From assembly GCA_051881655.1 (NCBI GenBank), contig JBJEQH010000144.1:1-10707 (forward strand): DNA of 10,707 nucleotides, read 5' to 3'. Below are positions 6,199 to 10,707 of the stretch, piece by piece (position 1 is the stretch's first letter; each line of letters begins with the position of its first letter). The notes under the pieces were generated by a model. It searched no databases and was not told the DNA's origin. It was given only the letters and a program-made list of their open reading frames with translations. A program made the position numbers and the translations under genes. The DNA comes from Heritagella sp051881655. Its GTDB lineage: Bacteria > Bacillota > Clostridia > Oscillospirales > Acutalibacteraceae.

Positions 6199-7161
6199 AT
6201 GGCCCCCGAAATGGAAGAGAACAAGGAAAAAAAGGAAGCCCCGGAGATTCCGGAGCCGATTGAGAGCGATTACCGCAGTTTTCATGCCCGGGAGAGGGCG
6301 AACATCCGGGCCCTGGGGGAGACCACCCGTGTGCTGCGCGATGCCATCAGCCAGGCCCGGGAGAATTTGGAGGAAACCCCCGAGGATCCGGAGTGGGATG
6401 ACTTCCTGCTGGAGGAAGAGGAAGAAGAGGGCAGCCGTGAGGACAGGGCCCTACAGCGCGGCGGCGAAGAACCCGAAGACGCGAAGAATGCGGAGGAAGA
6501 AGAGAAAGCACCCCGGGTGCGCCTACGCGGCCGCTACCGCCGCGGTATGGTGGTGGGTGTGCTGGTGCTTTTGTTCGCGCTGGTCGGCGTGGTGTATGTG
6601 ACCACGGCGGTGGTGCAGCAGATCTATACGGCGGTGACCGACGACAGTGCCCTGCGCGCCTATGACGAAAAAATAAAGCCGGTGGTGATGCAGGATCCCA
6701 GGGCGTTCGAATCCTGGGAAGAGCTCAGCGGGGAGACCGTGCTGACCGCGGCGGTCTGGCAGGAGATTTTGACCGGTGACTCCTTCACCTATGATGAAAC
6801 CGGGCGCACCATCCTGTCGTATGCCCGTGTGCTGAAGGCGGCCCGCACGCTGTTTGGCCCGGACTGCGAGATTGATCCGTCGCTCCTTCCGGCGGACAGC
6901 TACATTTCCTATGAGGAAGAGAGCAACGAATTCCACATTACCCCTTATACCGATACCGACAGCTTTACCCCCTATACCATGGAGGAGAGCCGCAGCGGCG
7001 AGGAGATTCTGCTGCGGGTGGGGTACGTCTCGGCCATGGACGACTGGAGGCAGGAGGTCTCGGGTGTGGAGAAACCCACACCGGTAAAGTATATGCAGTA
7101 TGTGCTTCGGACCGATGAAGAGGGGAATACGTATATCAGCGCCGTGCGCGAAGCTCCGTAA
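6199..7161 (+). CDS. Single-pass membrane protein with acidic N-terminal region, unknown function
   Basis: Encodes 320 residues. The N-terminal ~110 are charged and probably cytoplasmic, with a Glu-rich run (FLLEEEEEEGSRED, about 69-82) and a basic RVRLRGRYRR patch immediately before one membrane segment (about 116-139, GMVVGVLVLLFALVGVVYV). The remaining ~180 residues would lie outside the cell by the positive-inside rule. The outer part is acidic, has several Tyr/Thr-rich stretches and contains a single Cys (in FGPDCEIDPS). I recognise no enzyme motif and no signal-peptidase site. The ATG at 6199 has AAAGGAG 7 nt upstream. It follows proA by 47 nt, with only a weak GCCC/GGGC hairpin (6159-6170) between, so it may be co-transcribed with proBA; this does not imply a role in proline synthesis. 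Confidence 0.8.
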   Translation: MAPEMEENKEKKEAPEIPEPIESDYRSFHARERANIRALGETTRVLRDAISQARENLEETPEDPEWDDFLLEEEEEEGSREDRALQRGGEEPEDAKNAEEEEKAPRVRLRGRYRRGMVVGVLVLLFALVGVVYVTTAVVQQIYTAVTDDSALRAYDEKIKPVVMQDPRAFESWEELSGETVLTAAVWQEILTGDSFTYDETGRTILSYARVLKAARTLFGPDCEIDPSLLPADSYISYEEESNEFHITPYTDTDSFTPYTMEESRSGEEILLRVGYVSAMDDWRQEVSGVEKPTPVKYMQYVLRTDEEGNTYISAVREAP

Positions 7162-7165
7162 CCGG

Positions 7166-7483
7166 CTACATCAGCAAAAATAAAAGGGCAAACAGCAGCC
7201 CGGGATCCCGGTCGTCGTCACACAGAAGGATCAGCAGGGAGAGAATGAGAGTGCGGTCCTTATCCCGCAGCAGGGTTTCAAATCCACTGGGGGCCGGGGC
7301 GGGCGGTGGATTTTCCCGGGGTGGTTCCGGCGGTTTCTCCGGCGGGGACTCCGGGGCCTGCGGCGGTACCGGAGGCGGTGTGCGTTTTTCTGTGGACTCG
7401 GTGTGGCGGCGGGCCCGGTCCTGCATGTCCCGCACCCGGCGTACGGCCTCTTCCTGCATGCGGCGGATATCTTCCTGCGGCAT
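7166..7483 (-). CDS. Small coiled-coil protein with Pro-rich linker and hydrophobic C-terminus (trio gene 3)
   Basis: Encodes 105 residues and is the last gene of a leftward trio. Residues 1-33 are highly charged and helical (MPQEDIRRMQEEAVRRVRDM), 37-67 are Pro/Glu-rich, and the C-terminus is DRTLILSLLILLCDDDRDPGLLFALLFLLM: two hydrophobic stretches separated by an acidic DDDRD turn. That shape fits a membrane-dipping helical hairpin or an amphipathic packing element rather than a standard transmembrane span. The ATG at 7483 is chosen because AGAGGAGG (7491-7498 on the minus strand) lies 7 nt upstream; a GTG at 7501 would overlap that site. From memory, proteins with this C-terminal pattern occur in other Clostridia as uncharacterised proteins; I cannot assign a function. 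Confidence 0.75.
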   Translation of the reverse strand: MPQEDIRRMQEEAVRRVRDMQDRARRHTESTEKRTPPPVPPQAPESPPEKPPEPPRENPPPAPAPSGFETLLRDKDRTLILSLLILLCDDDRDPGLLFALLFLLM

Positions 7484-7497
7484 AGGGATTCCTCCTC

Positions 7498-7890
7498 TCA
7501 CGACCCCAGAAGCGAGGTCAAAATTCCGCTCTGCTTCAGCTGTGGCAGCAGCCGCATCAGCTGAAGAATGCGCACGGCTTCGTCGATTTTTTTCTGTCGG
7601 GCAGGGCTGAGCAGCGGCCGCAGGGCGTGCAGCAGCCGGGTGCTGTCATCCTCCTGCTTCAGGCGGGAGAACAGCGGCATCAGCCGCGAAACGGTCTGCA
7701 AAAGGTTCGGGTCCATTCCCTGAAGGGGAACGGCAGGGGCCGGAGCGGGTGCCGGTGCGGGCGGCGCGGGCGCCGGGGGAGAATCCCCCAGCCCCAGCGA
7801 GGCCGCCAGTGACCGGATGCGCTCCATGCTCTGCGGATCGTTGAGAATGGCGCCCAGCTGCCCGGACAGGGCCTGACTGGAATCATCCAT
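7498..7890 (-). CDS. Small two-part helical protein with Pro-Ala linker (trio gene 2)
   Basis: Encodes 130 residues. An N-terminal helical part (about 1-34, with ILNDPQSMERIRSLAASLGL) is followed by a 20-residue Pro-Ala linker and then a C-terminal helical part (about 60-130) containing LMPLFSRLKQEDDSTRLLHALRPLLSPARQKKIDEAVRILQLM. No signal peptide, membrane span or catalytic motif is seen. Its ATG overlaps the end of gene 1 by 8 bp and has AAAGGAG (7900-7906, minus) 9 nt upstream, which suggests coupled translation. Its TGA lies 14 bp before the ATG of gene 3. The order helix-linker-helix suggests a scaffold or adaptor, but that is only an inference. Confidence 0.78.
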   Translation of the reverse strand: MDDSSQALSGQLGAILNDPQSMERIRSLAASLGLGDSPPAPAPPAPAPAPAPAVPLQGMDPNLLQTVSRLMPLFSRLKQEDDSTRLLHALRPLLSPARQKKIDEAVRILQLMRLLPQLKQSGILTSLLGS

Positions 7891-8137
7891 GGGGTTTGTC
7901 TCCTTTCATCAGCATTTGAAACAGGGCCTGGGCCTGCGGGGTACTCAGCAGTTTTTCGGCCGCTTTCTGATCGGTAAGAACCCGGCGCAGTTTTTCGGCA
8001 TCCTGGGGATTGGCCTGCTGCAGCATCTGATCCAGGGATCCGTTCTGGGCGGCTTTCTGTAAATCCTGCGGGCGGGTGCCCAGGGACCGGGCGGCGGCGG
8101 CCAGCAGTTTTTCCAGCGAAGAATTGTCAGCTTGCAT
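7883..8137 (-). CDS. Small helical protein of unknown function (trio gene 1)
   Basis: Encodes 84 residues, predicted almost entirely helical: SLEKLLAAAARSLGTRPQDL, an NG turn, then DAEKLRRVLTDQKAAEKLL and a C-terminal AQALFQMLMKG. There is no signal peptide, Cys or obvious catalytic motif. The ATG at 8137 is chosen because AAAGGAG lies upstream on the minus strand (12 nt, somewhat long); an in-frame ATG at 8161 gives MAKERDQS before it but has no ribosome binding site, so the true start is uncertain. It heads a three-gene leftward cluster and is divergent from the phosphoesterase gene at 8209, with about 70 bp between. From memory, similar small proteins occur in Clostridia without known function. 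Confidence 0.72.
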   Translation of the reverse strand: MQADNSSLEKLLAAAARSLGTRPQDLQKAAQNGSLDQMLQQANPQDAEKLRRVLTDQKAAEKLLSTPQAQALFQMLMKGDKPHG

Positions 8138-8208
8138 TGATTGATCACGCTCCTTTGCCATACATTCTATGCACAAGGGGCCAAAACCATGAAAAGGAGG
8201 GGCCGGTT
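8138..8208. promoter_or_regulatory. Divergent intergenic region with weak promoter candidates
   Basis: This 71-bp gap must hold the promoters of both the leftward trio and the rightward phosphoesterase, unless the latter is expressed otherwise. For the plus strand, TTGATT (8137-8142) and TACATT (8161-8166) are 18 bp apart, a moderate match. For the minus strand a TAGAAT -10 is present near 8163-8168 but lacks a good -35. The two -10 candidates overlap, so the two directions may compete. Confidence 0.3.
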
Positions 8209-8682
8209 ATGCGGGTCCTGGTTGTTTCGGATACCCATGGGGATCTGTTTGCCCTGCGGCAGGCACTTCTCTGTCAGCCAAAGGCCGAGGTGGTGATTCA
8301 CCTGGGGGACGGATATGACGAATGGCAGCAGGTGAAGAGCGACTTTCCGGAGAAGGCCTTTTATGGGGTGCGCGGCAACAATGACTGGGGCTGCCGGGAG
8401 GTGCCCCTGGATGATGAGATTTATCTGTTGAAAAAGCATATTGTCTATACGCACGGACATACCCATTATGTAAAGTACGGGCTGTATGATCTGATCACCG
8501 ATGCCCGGAGCAAAAAGGCGGATGTGCTGCTGTATGGGCACACCCATGTGCCCGATTGCCGGTATGAGGACGGGCTGTATATTGTCAACCCCGGTTCCCT
8601 GCACGGATCGTTCGGCACCTTTGCCATTCTGGATATCACCCACCAGGGGATTGTGCCCACCATCCTGCATTTGCATGGATAA
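8209..8682 (+). CDS. YfcE/MJ0936-type metallophosphoesterase
   Basis: A 157-residue calcineurin-like phosphoesterase of the small YfcE/MJ0936 class, which hydrolyses phosphodiesters in vitro using two divalent metals; physiological substrates are generally unknown. All metal-binding motifs are present in order: D8-x-H10 in SDTHG, D34 in LGDGYDE, N57/N58-D59 in RGNND, H82-x-H84 in THGHTH, and H111-x-H113 in YGHTH. NPGSLHG near residue 130 is also typical of the class. The ATG at 8209 has AAAAGGAGG (8192-8200) 8 nt upstream. In many Firmicutes such a gene sits beside the rph-rdgB genes, which are not seen here. It is cytoplasmic, with no signal peptide. A short gap without a clear terminator leads to the next promoter. 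Confidence 0.92.
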   Translation: MRVLVVSDTHGDLFALRQALLCQPKAEVVIHLGDGYDEWQQVKSDFPEKAFYGVRGNNDWGCREVPLDDEIYLLKKHIVYTHGHTHYVKYGLYDLITDARSKKADVLLYGHTHVPDCRYEDGLYIVNPGSLHGSFGTFAILDITHQGIVPTILHLHG

Positions 8683-8709
8683 AAGAAACGCGAAGAAGTT
8701 TTTGCGATA

Positions 8710-8738
8710 TTGACATCTGTTTTGCGAAATGCTATCCT
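8710..8738 (+). promoter_or_regulatory. Promoter of the phosphoglucomutase gene
   Basis: A perfect TTGACA (8710-8715) and TATCCT (8733-8738, 4 of 6 to the -10 consensus) are spaced 17 bp apart. The start point would be near 8745, giving a leader of about 75 nt. Two copies of TTTTGCGA (8700-8707 and 8720-8727) flank the -35 element exactly 20 bp apart and could be an operator. Confidence 0.75.
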
Positions 8739-8753
8739 TATCTTGTATAAAAA

Positions 8754-8780
8754 GGAGAGGAATCTCCGTTTTGATTTTTT
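8754..8780 (+). promoter_or_regulatory. Leader hairpin with GNRA loop upstream of phosphoglucomutase
   Basis: GGAGA (8754-8758) pairs with TCTCC (8763-8767) around a GGAA tetraloop, followed by GTTTTGATTTTTT. The short stem with a T-rich tail resembles a weak attenuator. It also encloses an AAAAAGGAG sequence that has no start codon at a usual distance. A role in control is an inference. Confidence 0.35.
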
Positions 8781-8819
8781 CAAATAGAAAATAAAAAAGA
8801 GAAAGGACCGTGACTGTTC

Positions 8820-10517
8820 ATGACCGAATATGAGAAGTGGCTGAACCGCCAGCTGGAGGACAGCTCTCTGACGGAAGAGCTTCGCAGCATCCAGAACCAA
8901 CCGGAGGAGATTAACGACCGATTTTATCAGGATCTGGCATTCGGTACGGCGGGCCTGCGCGGTGTGCTGGGAGCCGGGACCAACCGGATGAATATCTATA
9001 CCGTGCGCAAAGCGACCCAGGGCCTTTCCAATTATTTGAACCAGCATAAAACGGACCATGTTCCCACCGTGGCTATCGGATATGACAGCCGTATCAACAG
9101 CACGCTGTTCTCCGAGGAATCGGCGGCGGTGCTGGCGGCCAATGGGATCAAGGCTTATCTGTACCCGCAGCTGATGCCCACTCCGGCGCTGTCGTTTGCG
9201 GTGCGGTATCTGCACTGCGATGCCGGTATCTGCGTGACGGCCAGCCACAATCCCGCCAAATACAACGGCTATAAGTGCTACGGCAGTGACGGCTGCCAGA
9301 TTACGGCGGAGATGGCCAACGATGTGCAGGACGAGATCAACCGCCTGGATATCTTCGAAGATGTGAAGACCATGCCCTTTGAAGAGGGAAAGAAGAGCGG
9401 GCTGATCGAAATGATCGGCGACGACGTGGTGGATGCCTATCTCGATGCCGTGGAGAGCGTCAGTGTGCGCAAGCCTACCGGTCCGCTGAAGGTGGTATAT
9501 ACCCCCCTGAACGGCGCCGGAAAGATGTGCGTGACCCGGATTCTCGAGCGCATCGGCGTCAGTGATGTGACCATTGTTCCCGAGCAGAGCGAGCCGGACG
9601 GCAACTTCCCCACCTGCCCGTTCCCGAACCCCGAAATCCGCGAGGCCCTGCAGAAGGGCCTGGAGCTGTGCGAGACCGTGCAGCCCGACCTGCTGCTGGC
9701 CACCGACCCGGACAGCGACCGCGTGGGCATTGCGGTGAACCAGCACGGCAAGTACCAGCTGATGACCGGCAACGAGGTGGGCGTACTGTTGCTGAACTTC
9801 ATCGCGGCGGCCAAGCAGGAAAAGGGCGAGATGCCCGAAAATCCGGTGGCGGTGACCACCATCGTCTCCACCGATATGGTGGATCCCATTGCGGCCGATT
9901 ACGGCATCGAGATGCGCCGCGTGCTCACGGGCTTTAAATACATCGGCGACCAGATTGCTTCCCTGGAGGCCGAGGGCCATTCCGAGCGCTATCTGCTGGG
10001 CTTTGAGGAGAGCTACGGCTATCTGTCCGGCGGTTATGTCCGCGATAAGGACGCCGTGGACGGCAGCATGCTGATCTGCGAAATGACCCAGTACTACAAG
10101 GAAAAGGGTATGACGCTGGTGGATGCTATCCATGCCCTGTATGAAAAATACGGTTATTATGTCAACGGTGTGGTAAACCAGGCCTTTGAAGGGGAAGCCG
10201 GAATGAAGCAGATGACGGCCATCATGGAAAATCTGCGCCAGAATCCCCCGGCGGCCATTGCGGGTCATGCCGTGGTGGGCCACAGCGATTATAAGGAATC
10301 GGTCCGCGTGGAAAAGGGCGAGACGAGCGAAATCCATCTTCCCAAATCCAATGTGCTGGAATACCGCATGGATAACGGCTGCAAGCTGATCGTGCGTCCC
10401 TCCGGCACCGAGCCGAAGATCAAGATCTATCTCTCCGGCAAAGGCGCCACGCAGCAGGAAAGCGAGGCTCTGGTCGAGAAGATGAAGCAGGACGTACCGG
10501 CCCTGTTGGGAATCTGA
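8820..10517 (+). CDS. pgcA: Alpha-phosphoglucomutase / phosphohexomutase (PgcA type)
   Basis: Interconverts glucose-1-phosphate and glucose-6-phosphate through a phosphoserine intermediate, linking glycolysis to nucleotide-sugar, glycolipid and glycogen synthesis. The 565 residues carry the four alpha-D-phosphohexomutase regions: FGTAGLRG near residue 41, the phosphoserine loop TASHNPAKYNGYK with Ser142, the Mg-binding DPDSDR (296-301), the sugar-specificity loop GFEESYGY (394-401) and the phosphate-binding RPSGTEPK (526-533). Length and the FGTAGLRG start fit the PgcA/PGM2-like group (B. subtilis PgcA is about 580 residues). Some members also act on mannose-phosphate, so strict specificity cannot be read from sequence. 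The ATG at 8820 follows AAAGGA by a rather long 12 nt. It has its own promoter, leader and terminator. Confidence 0.94.
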   Translation: MTEYEKWLNRQLEDSSLTEELRSIQNQPEEINDRFYQDLAFGTAGLRGVLGAGTNRMNIYTVRKATQGLSNYLNQHKTDHVPTVAIGYDSRINSTLFSEESAAVLAANGIKAYLYPQLMPTPALSFAVRYLHCDAGICVTASHNPAKYNGYKCYGSDGCQITAEMANDVQDEINRLDIFEDVKTMPFEEGKKSGLIEMIGDDVVDAYLDAVESVSVRKPTGPLKVVYTPLNGAGKMCVTRILERIGVSDVTIVPEQSEPDGNFPTCPFPNPEIREALQKGLELCETVQPDLLLATDPDSDRVGIAVNQHGKYQLMTGNEVGVLLLNFIAAAKQEKGEMPENPVAVTTIVSTDMVDPIAADYGIEMRRVLTGFKYIGDQIASLEAEGHSERYLLGFEESYGYLSGGYVRDKDAVDGSMLICEMTQYYKEKGMTLVDAIHALYEKYGYYVNGVVNQAFEGEAGMKQMTAIMENLRQNPPAAIAGHAVVGHSDYKESVRVEKGETSEIHLPKSNVLEYRMDNGCKLIVRPSGTEPKIKIYLSGKGATQQESEALVEKMKQDVPALLGI

Positions 10518-10532
10518 GAAAAAGCATAAAAA

Positions 10533-10562
10533 GGCGCCGCTTAAAAAAGCGGCGCCCTTTTT
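10533..10562. terminator. Intrinsic terminator after phosphoglucomutase, bidirectional
   Basis: GGCGCCGCTT (10533-10542) pairs over 10 bp with AAGCGGCGCC (10547-10556) around an AAAA loop. A T5 tract (10558-10562) follows on the plus strand, and an A5 tract (10528-10532) precedes it, so it can also work on the minus strand. Confidence 0.92.
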
Positions 10563-10566
10563 GTGG

Positions 10567-10602
10567 AAAAAATACGGCGGCCGGGATACCCCGGCCGCCG
10601 TA
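10567..10602 (-). terminator. Intrinsic terminator of argF
   Basis: TACGGCGGCCGGG (10573-10585) pairs over 13 bp with CCCGGCCGCCGTA (10590-10602) around an ATAC loop. Read on the minus strand, the stem is followed directly by six T residues (10572 down to 10567). It lies 12 bp past the argF stop codon. Confidence 0.92.
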
Positions 10603-10614
10603 CAAATTTTTCTG

Positions 10615-10707
10615 TCAGGCGAGGGTGGCCGCCATAACGGCCTTGATGGTGTGCATACGGTTTTCCGCCTCGTCAAATACAATGGACTGCGGCCCTTCGA
10701 ATACCTC
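10615..10707 (-). CDS. argF: Ornithine carbamoyltransferase, C-terminal end (partial)
   Basis: The last 30 codons and TGA stop of a gene entering from the right edge. The translation contains EVFEGPQSIVFDEAENRMHT followed by IKAVMAATLA, which matches the well-conserved C-terminus of ornithine carbamoyltransferase, including the ENRMHTIKAV segment. The enzyme makes citrulline from ornithine and carbamoyl phosphate in arginine synthesis (or runs in reverse in the arginine deiminase pathway, where the gene is called arcB). Which role applies cannot be told from the fragment. The rest of the gene is outside the window. A strong terminator follows it. Confidence 0.85.
   Translation of the reverse strand, partial: EVFEGPQSIVFDEAENRMHTIKAVMAATLA

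Noticed and set aside
6700..6725. tRNA T-loop-like GTTCGAATCC
   Set aside because: It sits inside the coding frame of the membrane protein (AFESWEE), the flanking 5-bp arm does not pair, and there is no acceptor stem or anticodon arm.
7200..7400. Gly-rich open frame on the plus strand opposite the trio genes
   Set aside because: It is the reverse of the Pro-rich linker codons of trio gene 3; the minus-strand genes have clear ribosome binding sites and the plus frame does not.
8466..10682. Long minus-strand open frame across the phosphoglucomutase and the terminators
   Set aside because: It runs through two terminator hairpins, a promoter and two identified genes; it is a chance open frame.
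1..10707. CRISPR array, insertion sequence, attachment site or prophage
   Set aside because: I saw no regularly spaced repeats, transposase, integrase, terminal inverted repeats or target-site duplication.

Overview
The window looks like a core chromosomal segment from a GC-rich Gram-positive anaerobe of the class Clostridia, probably Oscillospiraceae/Ruminococcaceae-like. This is inferred from strong AAGGAGG-type ribosome binding sites, GC-rich codon use, sigma-A-like promoters, many intrinsic terminators and the types of small hypothetical proteins present. I cannot name a species from sequence alone. The standard stop code applies: TGA ends at least four intact genes here.

Left part (1-2930): rpsO (ribosomal protein S15) has its own promoter and a structured leader, and is followed by pnp (polynucleotide phosphorylase). 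This is the widely conserved rpsO-pnp pair. The two are separated by a hairpin with a short T-run and a likely second promoter, and pnp ends at a strong terminator. Next (2930-3980) is an AT-rich spacer, then a promoter and two tandem, distantly similar small membrane-protein genes. Both are disrupted: the first by a -1 frameshift at a T7 run that is also a textbook slippery heptamer, the second by a single in-frame TGA. Each is followed by a terminator-like hairpin.

Middle (3980-8140): a promoter drives proB and proA, the first two steps of proline synthesis from glutamate. A single-pass membrane protein of unknown function with a very acidic N-terminal region follows in the same direction. 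It converges, with only 4 bp between stop codons, on a leftward three-gene cluster (8137 to 7166) of small, helical, Pro/Ala-linked hypothetical proteins. The genes overlap or nearly abut, and the last has a hydrophobic hairpin-like C-terminus.

Right part (8209-10707): a YfcE/MJ0936-type metallophosphoesterase, then an alpha-phosphoglucomutase (pgcA/pgm type) with a clear promoter and 5' leader. Two adjacent terminator hairpins follow, and then the last 30 codons of argF (ornithine carbamoyltransferase) enter from the right edge on the minus strand.

Most of the window is housekeeping: RNA turnover, translation, proline and arginine synthesis, and sugar-phosphate conversion. The less ordinary parts are the disrupted tandem membrane-protein pair, the switch-like rpsO leader and the minus-strand trio of hypothetical proteins.
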